Below are positions 9,086 through 18,262 of a stretch of DNA of 64,000 nucleotides, in pieces (the stretch's first letter is position 1; each line of letters starts with the position of its first letter). Both the position numbers and the translations under genes were made by a program. Origin of the DNA: Firmicutes bacterium UBA3553. GTDB lineage: Bacteria; Bacillota; Clostridia; Tissierellales; Sedimentibacteraceae. Under the pieces are notes generated by a model. It did no database searches. It worked only from the letters and a program-made list of their open reading frames with translations, and had not been told where the DNA came from. The stretch spans positions 1 through 64,000 of the forward strand of contig DFOA01000065.1 in NCBI GenBank assembly GCA_002381185.1, given 5' to 3'.

Positions 9086-9667
9086 CTAAGCAATGCCGGC
9101 TTTTTTAAAATGTTTTTTAAGCACAGCTTTTCCCAGTAAAGCACCTAAAGCACCTCCGGCAACCGCAAGTAAAATCATAGCATAAAATACCCAAGGCGGT
9201 GTAAGTGACAACAGTGTATCTGCGTATGTATCACCGTATCCGGCACGTATGGATGAGAAATATGATTCTCTCATAAAGAATAACGGAACAAGTGCACCCA
9301 TTATCCATTCGCTAAACACTATATATCCTAGGAGCAGGTTTTTCCAGGATTGATAGTGCCCTGCATTCATAATTATATCGGCTAAAAAACCAAGTACAAT
9401 TCCGCTGACTATAACAGGCCAGGGGTGACCTGTAACAAACATCAGTAAACCCAGTATTGTTCCGGTTATTGTAACCATACCAAATTTTTTCACTCTTGTT
9501 AAATAAAGGGCAAATGGTATGCCTGCAACAATAGGGCAGAAAAGAGGGAGTAAAATCATAAATATTGGAATGTATCCTAACATACCGGTTGCAAAAAAGC
9601 ATACATAATATAATGCCGTAAACATTCCAATGTTAATTAAATCTTTGACTTGTAATTTTTGATCCAT
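9086..9667 (-). CDS. ECF S component, Trep_Strep/MptD family
   Basis: The 193-residue integral membrane protein has about six hydrophobic segments. Its sequence features match the Trep_Strep (MptD) family of predicted ECF substrate-binding subunits: an early DLINIGMFTALYYV segment, GTILGLLMFVTGHPW in the middle, and a C-terminal GGALGALLGK helix. The substrate of this family is not established. It is first in the operon with ecfT and the fused ATPase. The promoter carries a 32-bp perfect palindrome, so the whole transporter is probably under a TetR-like repressor encoded elsewhere. Confidence 0.85.
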   Translation of the reverse strand: MDQKLQVKDLINIGMFTALYYVCFFATGMLGYIPIFMILLPLFCPIVAGIPFALYLTRVKKFGMVTITGTILGLLMFVTGHPWPVIVSGIVLGFLADIIMNAGHYQSWKNLLLGYIVFSEWIMGALVPLFFMRESYFSSIRAGYGDTYADTLLSLTPPWVFYAMILLAVAGGALGALLGKAVLKKHFKKAGIA

Positions 9668-9684
9668 ATATCCTCCTCTTAGTA

Positions 9685-9740
9685 TAATATGAGTTAGTTA
9701 CAACTAACTCATATTACACTACATATTATGCCAATGTCAA
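9685..9740 (-). promoter_or_regulatory. Promoter with 32-bp palindromic operator for the ECF operon
   Basis: On the minus strand TTGACA lies at 9740-9735 and TAATAT at 9716-9711 (18-base spacing). The -10 overlaps a perfect palindrome with 15-bp arms (9685-9699 and 9702-9716) around a 2-bp centre. The arm core AGTTAGTT is typical in shape for TetR-family operators. The remaining 9741-10052 is AT-rich and I see no gene in it. Confidence 0.7.
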
Positions 9741-10052
9741 CGAAAAGATATATAAAAAATAATTGATAATAGATAATCTAGGAAAGTTAAAGGACTCCGT
9801 AGCACATATGGTTCCGGAAGCTTATTCCCAGACGTAATGAAATAAATGTAGAAGATTATAAAAATATTCAATAAAAATATATTATAATACAATAATAATT
9901 TATTGACAAACGATAAATGAAGTGCTAAAATCAATTTAACAAAATATATGAGCTGAATGAAAGAGATTGTAAGTGCAAAATAAATTTATTAGAATTAGTA
10001 ATTTGGTAAAAAGGATTAAATATAAATATTTAAATGAGAGGATTAAACAGTA

Positions 10053-11135
10053 ATGTATGATATTGTGATTGTTGGCGGTGGACCGGCTGGATCGACTTTA
10101 GCCAGGTTGCTCGGTAAAAAATTCAAAATATTAGTTATTGATAAAAGACAGCTGATTTATATGACCTCCGAAGGCAATTTTGAAAAATGCTGCGGAGGAT
10201 TAATAGCACCAGATGCGCAACTGATGTTGGCTAAGTTTGGCTTGGGCATTCCTCAAAATATATTAGTCGGACCCCAGCTTTTTACTGTAAGAACTATAGA
10301 TATTCAGAATAATATAGAGCAGTACTATCAGCGTCACTACATAAATGTGGATCGGGAAAAATTCGATAAATGGCTGGTTTCACTTATTCCTCCTGAAGTT
10401 GACGTAGTTTGCGGTGCAATTTTTAAGGGGTTTGAAATAATTAATAATAATATAAATTTGAAATATATCCAACAAGGGAGGGAATACAATATCAATACTA
10501 AAGTACTGGTGGGTGCGGATGGAGCCATTTCAACTGTCAGAAAAAAGCTTTCAATTGATTCACCAAGACCGAAGACTTATATTTCAATTCAGGAATATTA
10601 TAAAGTTGATAATAGTTTACCGTATTTTTCATCAATTTTTGATGATGATATTACTGATTTTTATTCATGGACAATTCCAAAGGATGATCTGCTGGTTTTA
10701 GGTACTGCAGTTATTCCCAAAAATAAACCATATGAAAGATTCATTGTGTTAAAGGAAAAGCTGATTTCAAGAGGGTTTGAATTTGGCCCGTGTGTTAAGA
10801 GAAATGGGGCTTATTTATTAAGGCCTGAAAGACTAAATCAGATTTGTGTTGGTAAGGGAAATGTTGCATTGATTGGGGAAGCCGCCGGCTGGATCAGCCC
10901 CAGTTCGGCAGAAGGATTAAGTTATTCATTTCGAAGTGCATACGCTTTGGCAAATGCAATACTGCATCGTCCCGATAATATCATTGATGAATATTACCGA
11001 AATACAAATAAACTGCGGCTTAATATAAAATGGAAACATTTTAAATCACCATTTATGTATAACACCTTTTTAAGAAAGATTGCAATGAAATCCGGTTTTA
11101 TGAAAATGGATATGATTAATCATGAGGTGGTATAA
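10053..11135 (+). CDS. FAD-dependent oxidoreductase, geranylgeranyl reductase family
   Basis: The 360-residue protein begins with a Rossmann dinucleotide motif (IVIVGGGPAGSTLA, residues 4-17) followed by an acidic ribose-binding residue (VIDK). It has the CCGGLIAPDAQ block (about residues 47-57), the VGADGAIS segment typical of group A flavoprotein monooxygenase-like folds, and a second FAD motif (ALIGEAAGWISPSSAEG). This matches the geranylgeranyl reductase/digeranylglycerophospholipid reductase superfamily, whose clostridial members reduce isoprenoid or other double bonds; the substrate here is not known. It is a lone gene with an AGAGGA ribosome site and a terminator downstream. Confidence 0.82.
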   Translation: MYDIVIVGGGPAGSTLARLLGKKFKILVIDKRQLIYMTSEGNFEKCCGGLIAPDAQLMLAKFGLGIPQNILVGPQLFTVRTIDIQNNIEQYYQRHYINVDREKFDKWLVSLIPPEVDVVCGAIFKGFEIINNNINLKYIQQGREYNINTKVLVGADGAISTVRKKLSIDSPRPKTYISIQEYYKVDNSLPYFSSIFDDDITDFYSWTIPKDDLLVLGTAVIPKNKPYERFIVLKEKLISRGFEFGPCVKRNGAYLLRPERLNQICVGKGNVALIGEAAGWISPSSAEGLSYSFRSAYALANAILHRPDNIIDEYYRNTNKLRLNIKWKHFKSPFMYNTFLRKIAMKSGFMKMDMINHEVV

Positions 11136-11158
11136 AAGGATTAGATATTTAAATTGCG

Positions 11159-11183
11159 CGCCTACGTTAAAAAAACGTAGGCG
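11159..11183. terminator. Hairpin terminator between convergent genes
   Basis: A perfect 10-bp stem (11159-11168 with 11174-11183) has a loop of five A. The downstream tail (TCCTCTTG) is only moderately T-rich. Confidence 0.6.
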
Positions 11184-11233
11184 TCCTCTTGTATACGCAA
11201 AAAGCTATGCTTTTGAATATCAGACGAGGTGTG

Positions 11234-12970
11234 TTATTGGAACTGTGCCTTGTACAGTTCTGAATACATGCCGTTTTTATTCAAGAGCTCTTCGTGAGTA
11301 CCTTGTTCTGCTATTTTTCCGTCCCGCAGTACCAGAATAACATCTGCGTTCTGGATGGTGGATAGCCGGTGAGCAATGACAAAGCAGGTTTTTCCATGCA
11401 TTAATTTGCGCATTGCCTGCTGAATCAGAAGCTCTGTCCTTGTATCTACGTTTGAGGTGGCTTCGTCCAGTATCAGTATTTTAGAATCTGAAAGCATAGC
11501 CCTTGCAATGGTTAAAAGCTGCCTCTGCCCCTGGGATATATTCATTCCGCCGCTAAGGACGGTATTGTAACCGTCCGGAAGCTGCATGATAAAATTATGT
11601 ATTCTTGCTGACTTTGCGGCAGATATTACTTCATCCATTGTAATATTATCTCTTCCGTAGGCTATATTCTCGAAGACTGTTCCGTGAAACAGCCATGTGT
11701 CCTGTAAAACCATGGTGCAGGAAAGGCGCAGGCTGCTCCGGGTTGCATTTTGAATATCAGTATCATCTATTGAAATAGTTCCGCTGCTGGGATCATAGAA
11801 ACGCATGAGCAGGTTGATTATGGTAGATTTACCTGCACCTGTGGGTCCTACGATTGCTACCAGGCTGGCTTTCTCAGCCTCCAGGTTCAGATCGTGAATA
11901 ATATCATTACCGGGGGCATATCCAAAATCAACATGATCCATTTTTACATTTCCATTAATATTATTTAAAACAACTGCATTTTCCGCATCATCGGGTTCGG
12001 GATTTTCATCCATCAGATTAAAGATTCGCTTTGCAGCGGCAAAGGTGGACTGAAGTTCACTGAATATATTTGCGGCTTCATTTATGGGACCTGAAAACTT
12101 GCGGGAATAGAGCACAAATGATGACAGATTTCCCAGAGTAATACTTCCGAATAAATAAAGCAAAGATCCGAATACACTGATTAACGCCAGGGAAATATTA
12201 TTTATAAAGTTCACTCCGGGACCAGTCATGCTGCCGTAATAGTCTGCTTCGTAGTATGCGTTTACGGCTTCTTCATTTTTGATATCAAAGCGTTGGGTTA
12301 TATATTCCTCCCTATTATATACTTTAATGGTTTTAAGGCCGGTTATGATTTCTTCCACGAATCCGTTAAGGCTTCCCAGCATTGCCGAACGCTTATTGAA
12401 GAAAGGGCGGACCCTTGATGCCATATACTTGGTCAGCAATATGGAAACAGGAACTGTGACCGCGAATACCAGCGTCAGGGAGGGTGAAAGAAAAATCATC
12501 ATAGCCAGGGAGACCGATACGGTAATTATACTTGTGAATATTTGCAGAAGGTCCGTGGATAGAGAGGCGTTTACCGTGTCAATATCGTAAGATATGCGGC
12601 TTATAATCTCACCTGTCTGGTGAGTGTCAAAATAACTCACAGGCAAGTCCATCAGCTTATTGAACATATCACTTCTCATCTGGGAAATGACTTTTTGGCT
12701 CAGATTTATCATAAGCACAGACAATATATATGAAAACAGGGATGAAACAATATAAAATATAATCATCAATAGACAGTTTAAAAAAACTGCATCAAACTGT
12801 ACGCGCCCTTTACCTGGAGCTATTGCATCAATAGCATAACCGCAGAGCATAGGACCAACAAGAGCAAGAAAATTGCCTGTCAGAGATAAAAGCAATGCTG
12901 CAAATGCGCTCCATTTGTACTTGTATATGTAATTCCACAGGCGGAACAGTGTTTTTTTTCTGTTAAGCAA
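11234..12970 (-). CDS. ABC exporter half-transporter with consensus catalytic glutamate
   Basis: Six-helix export permease fused to an ABC ATPase. Walker A is GPTGAGKST, the signature region reads ISQGQRQLL, and Walker B is ILILDEATSNVD with the catalytic Glu. I place the start at TTG 12970, because GGAGGT lies 7 bases upstream inside the end of the preceding gene; this gives 578 residues. The frame is open to an ATG at 13018. The 8-base overlap implies translational coupling. Together with the upstream half-transporter, whose Walker B has Asp instead of Glu, it forms a heterodimeric exporter of the LmrCD/BmrCD type, probably for drugs. Confidence 0.88.
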   Translation of the reverse strand: MLNRKKTLFRLWNYIYKYKWSAFAALLLSLTGNFLALVGPMLCGYAIDAIAPGKGRVQFDAVFLNCLLMIIFYIVSSLFSYILSVLMINLSQKVISQMRSDMFNKLMDLPVSYFDTHQTGEIISRISYDIDTVNASLSTDLLQIFTSIITVSVSLAMMIFLSPSLTLVFAVTVPVSILLTKYMASRVRPFFNKRSAMLGSLNGFVEEIITGLKTIKVYNREEYITQRFDIKNEEAVNAYYEADYYGSMTGPGVNFINNISLALISVFGSLLYLFGSITLGNLSSFVLYSRKFSGPINEAANIFSELQSTFAAAKRIFNLMDENPEPDDAENAVVLNNINGNVKMDHVDFGYAPGNDIIHDLNLEAEKASLVAIVGPTGAGKSTIINLLMRFYDPSSGTISIDDTDIQNATRSSLRLSCTMVLQDTWLFHGTVFENIAYGRDNITMDEVISAAKSARIHNFIMQLPDGYNTVLSGGMNISQGQRQLLTIARAMLSDSKILILDEATSNVDTRTELLIQQAMRKLMHGKTCFVIAHRLSTIQNADVILVLRDGKIAEQGTHEELLNKNGMYSELYKAQFQ

Positions 12971-14678
12971 TGATGTTACCTCCCATTTGAGATATGTATA
13001 TTTCCTTGTAGGCTTCACAGCTTTGAAGCAGTTCCTTGTGCGTGCCGCAGCCTAAAATATTACCATCTTCCATAACGAGTATTCGGTCGGCATTAAGAAT
13101 AGAGCTGATTCGCTGGGCAATAATTATTGATGTAGTATCTGCAAAATTTTGTGTCAATGCTTTTCGGAGCATTGAATCAGTCCTATAATCCAGCGCACTG
13201 GAGCTGTCATCCAGGACAAGTATTTCCGGTTTTGAGACCAAGGCGCGTGCTATCATGATTCTCTGCTTTTGACCTCCGCTGAGATTAGAACTTTTTTGAG
13301 CCAGCATATGCAGGTATCCATCTGATAATGAATCGATAAATTCAGTTGCCTGCGCAAACTTTGCAGCAGCTTCAATCTGTTCCTGACTTAAGTTCCTGCC
13401 AAAATCTATATTTGATGCTATAGTGTCTGCAAAGAGGATGTCGTTTTGAAGCACTACCCCGAATTTAGAATGAAGCTCGGAAAGGGGAATGCTCCTGATA
13501 TCTTTACCGTTAATTCGTATTTCACCTTTGTCTACGTCGTACAGTCTCAGCAGCAGATTAATCAGTGTGCTTTTGCCGGAACCGGTTGGACCGATAATTC
13601 CTAACATTTCGCCTTTGTTGAGAGTAAAGCTTATATTTTCCAGATTGGTTTTGCCCTTATGATAAGAAAAACATACATTATCAAAGGAAATGTGGCGTTG
13701 GCTGTTGTCTTGATCATCAGGCTTCAGTCTGAAATTATCCGGAGCGTCCAGCACCTGCCGTATTCTTTCTGCTGAAGCTATTCCCTTTGAGTAAATAACA
13801 AATAGGCGTGTAATCATCAGCATTGCATTTAGAATAATAGTAAAGTATGTAAGAAAAGCAATAATTTTTCCTGGTTGAGTAAGCCCTGCATCAACGCGGT
13901 AGGCGCCGACTAGTATTACAAAGGTGAGTCCTATATTCAAAAACAGGCTCATTGCTGGATTTGTGACCGACATGATTATTCCTGCCCTTTTTTCCTTTTC
14001 TACAACATCAGAGTTAACCCCGGAAAACCGCTGCTTTTCATAGTCTGTTCTGGATAAAGCTTTTATTACCTTTATGCCTGCAATATTTTCACGCACCGTG
14101 CGAACCAGCGAATCTACGGACTGCTGCAAGTTGGTGTACAGCGAGATACCATTTTTGGAGATAATGTAAACCAGTATAACAGTAAACGGCAATATACAAA
14201 TCAGAACAAGGGATAAAGCATGATCCAGCATAAGCGTCACACTTATTCCTCCTATAAGCAGAATCGGTGAACGGACTCCAAGGCGCTGCATCATGCCTAT
14301 CATCTGATGGATATTGTAGGTGTCTGTTGTGAGTCTTGCTTCAAGTGAAGGAATTGTGAAATCATCAACCTGGCTGCAGGACAGACGGGAGATTTTAGAA
14401 AACAGGTCGTGGCGGATAACTTCGGTTGTGTCTCTTGCTACTTTAGAGGCCATACGATTTGCCATGACATTTGTAACCAGAGCTGTAACAGCACAAACAA
14501 CCATGACCGCGCCCCAGAACAAAATCAGCCGCACACTTCCTTGGGGGACAATTTCATCAATTGAATAAGCTAATATCCATGGCAAAAGCAAATCCATTAT
14601 GGTTCCTGTAAATTTTATTGTCAGACCCAATGCCATTTTGGGATAATAAGGTTTTAAGTATGTCAATATTTTCCTCAT
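12963..14678 (-). CDS. ABC exporter half-transporter with degenerate catalytic site
   Basis: The 571-residue protein has an N-terminal six-helix permease (about 1-300) and a C-terminal ATPase with Walker A GPTGSGKST, signature LSGGQKQRI and Walker B ILVLDDSSSALD. The residue after the Walker B aspartate is Asp, not the usual catalytic Glu, which is the hallmark of the BmrC/LmrC-like partner of heterodimeric exporters. Its ATG overlaps the stop of the MarR gene (ATGA), and its own end overlaps the next half-transporter. The three genes form one operon under the MarR operator. Confidence 0.9.
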   Translation of the reverse strand: MRKILTYLKPYYPKMALGLTIKFTGTIMDLLLPWILAYSIDEIVPQGSVRLILFWGAVMVVCAVTALVTNVMANRMASKVARDTTEVIRHDLFSKISRLSCSQVDDFTIPSLEARLTTDTYNIHQMIGMMQRLGVRSPILLIGGISVTLMLDHALSLVLICILPFTVILVYIISKNGISLYTNLQQSVDSLVRTVRENIAGIKVIKALSRTDYEKQRFSGVNSDVVEKEKRAGIIMSVTNPAMSLFLNIGLTFVILVGAYRVDAGLTQPGKIIAFLTYFTIILNAMLMITRLFVIYSKGIASAERIRQVLDAPDNFRLKPDDQDNSQRHISFDNVCFSYHKGKTNLENISFTLNKGEMLGIIGPTGSGKSTLINLLLRLYDVDKGEIRINGKDIRSIPLSELHSKFGVVLQNDILFADTIASNIDFGRNLSQEQIEAAAKFAQATEFIDSLSDGYLHMLAQKSSNLSGGQKQRIMIARALVSKPEILVLDDSSSALDYRTDSMLRKALTQNFADTTSIIIAQRISSILNADRILVMEDGNILGCGTHKELLQSCEAYKEIYISQMGGNIIA

Positions 14679-15124
14679 GAATTATCTTCCTTTGTCGAAA
14701 ACTTTTTTATTTTAGACGTGGCCTTATCTGTTATATGTGTGAGCATGGAAAGAAGAAGGCTGCATTCCTCCTGGGTGAAATCCTCACAAAGGTAGGAGTT
14801 CCATTCGGATATGAAAGCTTTTACCCTGGGATAAATATCAAAGGCCTTCTGAGTGGGGAAGACCAGCATGACACGCTTATCCTTTTCACAGGGCTGTCTG
14901 GTTACAAATCCGTTCTGTTCCAGCAGTGCTAGCTGCCGTGCAACATTGCTTTTATTCACATAAATCCTTTTTGTAAGGTTCTCCTGAGAAATTCCGGGAT
15001 TGTTGCAGATTATTAATAGATATGTATGCTGATATCCGTTAAGGCCCTCACTTTCAAGTTTTTCATTCCGATACAAAATAGCACAGCGTGAGATAGTGTT
15101 AATGTACTTCATTAATGCATCCAT
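14675..15124 (-). CDS. MarR-family transcriptional regulator of the ABC exporter operon
   Basis: From ATG 15124 the protein has 149 residues. GGAGGT precedes this start; an in-frame TTG at 15157 lies inside the palindrome and is rejected. The winged helix is visible as QENLTKRIYVNKSNVARQLALLEQNGFVTRQPCEKDKRVMLV in pieces (about 51-92), including the KDKR wing. MarR proteins are dimeric repressors released by ligands. The gene heads the exporter operon and a palindrome lies at its own transcription start, so autoregulation is very likely. Confidence 0.9.
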   Translation of the reverse strand: MDALMKYINTISRCAILYRNEKLESEGLNGYQHTYLLIICNNPGISQENLTKRIYVNKSNVARQLALLEQNGFVTRQPCEKDKRVMLVFPTQKAFDIYPRVKAFISEWNSYLCEDFTQEECSLLLSMLTHITDKATSKIKKFSTKEDNS

Positions 15125-15144
15125 AATTACCTCCGAACATAATG

Positions 15145-15197
15145 GTTGCGCGCGCAACTAATAAAAAAAGCATAGCACTATCTTATTGTAATGTCAA
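15145..15197 (-). promoter_or_regulatory. MarR operon promoter and palindromic operator
   Basis: On the minus strand TTGACA (15197-15192) is followed after 17 bases by an extended -10, TGCTATGCT (hexamer 15174-15169). The expected start near 15162 lies immediately before a perfect 14-bp palindrome, GTTGCGCGCGCAAC, at 15145-15158. The GC-rich site stands out in AT-rich DNA and fits a MarR dimer site. The stretch 15198-15582 holds no intact gene; 15205-15390 has short coding-like pieces with stops, and 15410-15540 is very AT-rich. Confidence 0.8.
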
Positions 15198-15582
15198 TAA
15201 CATTATCCTCTGAGGCAGCATTGGATTATTTCGGAATATGGAGCAATATGGAATCAGGTTGGAATGGAAATGAGTAGTAAAGCTTATTATATTGAATTCA
15301 TCTATAATACTGGGAAAGGATAGAAAGTATGAAGGTCTGGAAACAGGAAAGTATGCAAATCTTATGGCATTCAAGGGTATAACGGAATGAAATAACTAAT
15401 CATAATGATATAGTGAAGGGTTTCTATAAAAAAATAAAATATATATTCTCTACTTATATTATAACATATAAAAATTTTTATTAACAGTCTTTTAATAAAT
15501 ATCGTATGTGTATATTATATAACTATTAATAACTAAGGTACTGTTAATGTGAGCGAGTGCTTTATGTTAATACAGAATTGAT

Positions 15583-17838
15583 ATGGGGGTATTTATATTG
15601 GGAGATAATCAGTTTGAGCAGGATTTTGAAAACAGGCATTTGGATGAAATTATATCAATAGCGAAAGTACAGCTGTCTTCTCTAAGTCTGAGCAATCAGA
15701 AAAAGAAGACAGCTATAACTTTTTCCAAAAAGGAAGTGCCGGAGGACAGTGCGCATTATATATCAAATCTTTGGTCATTGGAAAACTTTCACGATCTTGT
15801 AGAGCTTAGTCAACACATAGCTCCAATTTCGGGCAAGATTTCTGAATTTGAAATGGAAGCTAATAAGATATTGATATTAGAAAGAATGATTAATTCACCA
15901 TATTTTGCGCGTATAGATTTTAAGTTTGATGATGAAGATGAATTTGAGAAAGTTTATATCGGTCTTTCGTCTCTCATTGATGAGGCGTCACATGAGATTC
16001 ATGTTTATGACTGGAGGTCACCAATATCAAGTGTTTTTTACCGCTTTGGCACAGGAATGGTGTTTTATGATGCTCCTGCAGGAAAAATAACGGGTGAGGT
16101 AAGCTTAAAGCGCCAATATGAAATAAAGAACGGAAAACTGGAATATTTCTTTGATGCGGATATTCAAATTTTGGATGAATTTTTAAGAAGACTGCTGTCT
16201 CAAAATGCTTCTTCCAAGATGAAAACAATAGTGGAAACAATACAGAAAGACCAGGATATCATCATACGAAACATGGATATGGATTTGATTATGGTACAGG
16301 GAGTTGCCGGAAGCGGCAAAACCTCTGTTGCCCTGCATCGGGTTGCATACCTTATGTATCAGGGACTTTCAAACAGATTATATTCTGATAACATTGTGAT
16401 TATCTCGCCTAACATCCTGTTTGAGCAATATATTTCGAATGTGCTTCCGGATTTGGGAGAGAAAAATATTAACTCCTTAAAATTTGAAGATATAATCCAA
16501 ACGGTTATTAACAGTGAAAACATACAAACTAAAAATCAACTCCTGGAATGCCTGCTGTCATCTGAGAATAAAGAATATGGAAACATAAGAAAAAGCAGCA
16601 TGGAGTTCAAGGGTTCCGCACAGTTTGCTGAAATTTTAAACAGATTTATAGATGACTTGCCTGACAGGTGGGTAGAATTCAGAGATGTGTATTATGACAG
16701 AAAACATTTAATGAACAGGCAGATGATGAAAGTCAGGGTGTTAAAAGAGAAAAATACTCCATTAGGCTTGCGTTTGGAGAAATTGGAGCAGCTTATATTA
16801 GATAAGGTGCACGAACAGCGAAAAAACCGTATAAAAAAATTAAAGAATTTTATTTCCCGCAACAGAAAGCATATATTTGAAGAAGAAGAAACAGCACGCA
16901 TGCTATCAATTTATGAAAGTACGGTATTGATTAAAGAAATAAGAAAATTTACAGAGTTAAATATTCTTGGTCTTTACAGAAAACTTTTTGGCAATAAAGA
17001 ATACTTTTACAGTTTGGCAAAGGGTATGGAATTACCTGATTGTATAGTTGATATTGTGGAGTTTACATGTAAAAATCTTGACAGTGAATGTCTGCAGTAT
17101 GAGGATGCACTTGTGCTTACATTTTTACATTTAAAGCTGATTGGATGCAATGAATATAGTGACATCAGGCAGGTTGTAATTGACGAAGCTCAGGACTATT
17201 ATCCCATTCATTTTGAAATATTGAACTCATTGTTTCCAAAATCCCGGTTCACTGTCTTGGGCGATATTAATCAAACCATTGGGAAACAGGAGGACTTATC
17301 ACTGTATGATCAATTCAGCAGAATATTATTCAGGCCAAAATCCACACTTATTACAATGGATAAGAGTTTTCGCTGTACAACTGAAATATTGGATTATAGC
17401 ACAAGATTTCTTTCTCAGGGTTTTGAAATAAAAAGCTTCAGCAGAAACGGAGACGTGCCTCAGGTATATACGGCTGACAGTCTGGCTGCTCTTGATGATA
17501 TGATTATAAATGAAATTATGTATTGTATAGAAATGAATTATAAGTCTGTTGCATTAATCTGTAAAACTGAAAAAGATGCTCTTACTTTATATGGGCGTTT
17601 GAGGGATAGGATTGATATTCAGCTTATAAGGAGTGAAGGTAAGGTGGACTTAAACGGAATATTCATCATACCTGTATATTTGTCCAAAGGTCTTGAGTTT
17701 GACTCGGTATTGATTTGTGATGTCGATAATGAACATTATTTTACAGAGGATGATCAAAAGCTTTTATATATTGCATCAACCAGGGCACTTCACAGGCTAA
17801 ATCTGTTTTACACCGGAGATATAAGTCGGCTGCTGTAA
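15583..17838 (+). CDS. helD: HelD-like RNA polymerase-recycling ATPase (UvrD/Rep superfamily)
   Basis: Superfamily-1 ATPase of 751 residues. It has an N-terminal charged helical region as in HelD, Walker A GVAGSGKTSVALHR (about residue 240), a DEAQD box in VVIDEAQDYYP, and late motifs SKGLEFDSVLICDV and YIASTRALHRL. HelD enters stalled RNA polymerase and releases it from nucleic acid. The start is ambiguous: ATG 15583 has no clear ribosome site, whereas TTG 15598 has GGGGGT 7 to 8 bases upstream. A small ACP-like gene follows after 48 bases. Confidence 0.87.
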   Translation: MGVFILGDNQFEQDFENRHLDEIISIAKVQLSSLSLSNQKKKTAITFSKKEVPEDSAHYISNLWSLENFHDLVELSQHIAPISGKISEFEMEANKILILERMINSPYFARIDFKFDDEDEFEKVYIGLSSLIDEASHEIHVYDWRSPISSVFYRFGTGMVFYDAPAGKITGEVSLKRQYEIKNGKLEYFFDADIQILDEFLRRLLSQNASSKMKTIVETIQKDQDIIIRNMDMDLIMVQGVAGSGKTSVALHRVAYLMYQGLSNRLYSDNIVIISPNILFEQYISNVLPDLGEKNINSLKFEDIIQTVINSENIQTKNQLLECLLSSENKEYGNIRKSSMEFKGSAQFAEILNRFIDDLPDRWVEFRDVYYDRKHLMNRQMMKVRVLKEKNTPLGLRLEKLEQLILDKVHEQRKNRIKKLKNFISRNRKHIFEEEETARMLSIYESTVLIKEIRKFTELNILGLYRKLFGNKEYFYSLAKGMELPDCIVDIVEFTCKNLDSECLQYEDALVLTFLHLKLIGCNEYSDIRQVVIDEAQDYYPIHFEILNSLFPKSRFTVLGDINQTIGKQEDLSLYDQFSRILFRPKSTLITMDKSFRCTTEILDYSTRFLSQGFEIKSFSRNGDVPQVYTADSLAALDDMIINEIMYCIEMNYKSVALICKTEKDALTLYGRLRDRIDIQLIRSEGKVDLNGIFIIPVYLSKGLEFDSVLICDVDNEHYFTEDDQKLLYIASTRALHRLNLFYTGDISRLL

Positions 17839-17886
17839 TTTTTATGTAATTATAATTGATCAAAATGGAGCATAGGAGGGAAATAA

Positions 17887-18123
17887 GTGGTTTATAAAAA
17901 GATAGCAAAAATGTTAGCTGAAATTATTGATGCTGACTATGAAGATATAACCCAGGAAACAGAATTGACAACTGAATACGGAATTGAGGCAGTTAATGTT
18001 GCGAAACTTGTAATTCAGTGCGAGAAGTATTTTAAAATAATCATTCATGATGAAGATGTCCACAACTTTAAACGTGTAAAAGATATCGCAGAATATATTG
18101 AAGAGATATTGTCTGATAATTAA
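17887..18123 (+). CDS. Acyl carrier protein homologue lacking the phosphopantetheine serine
   Basis: The 78-residue protein starts at GTG behind AGGAGGG. Length, acidity and helix pattern match ACP (ITQETELTTEYG, then CEKYFKIIIHDED, then VKDIAEYIEEIL). In ACPs the helix-2 start reads DSL, and the Ser carries 4'-phosphopantetheine. Here the aligned stretch is G-I-E-A-V-N, with Ala35 (codon GCA, 17989-17991) in the serine position. It therefore should not be converted to holo form. It follows helD by 48 bases on the same strand and precedes a terminator. Role unknown; it may be a structural or regulatory ACP paralogue. Confidence 0.8.
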   Translation: MVYKKIAKMLAEIIDADYEDITQETELTTEYGIEAVNVAKLVIQCEKYFKIIIHDEDVHNFKRVKDIAEYIEEILSDN

Positions 18124-18197
18124 AAGCTCTGATTTCATTCATGTTCAGAAAATCTTTTTTACACGGTGCTTTTTGAAACAGTCTTAGTATGCATAAT

Positions 18198-18242
18198 AAA
18201 AAAATAGAAAGTTTCTAGTTGCCTAGATTTTTTCTATTTTTT
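18198..18242. terminator. Bidirectional terminator
   Basis: A long A/T-rich hairpin has an inner CTAG-TTGC-CTAG core and outer arms of A-rich TAGAAA and TTTCTA followed by T6. It lies between the convergent ACP-like and acetate-transporter genes. Confidence 0.7.
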
Positions 18243-18262
18243 ATATTAAAATATTCCTTTAA

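Noticed and set aside
15205..15390. Coding-like pieces on the plus strand (DYFGIWSNMESGW; KYEGLETGKYANLMAFKG)
   Set aside because: They lie in different frames, are interrupted by stops, and have no start. They could be remains of a GyrI-like or similar domain, but this is too weak to annotate.
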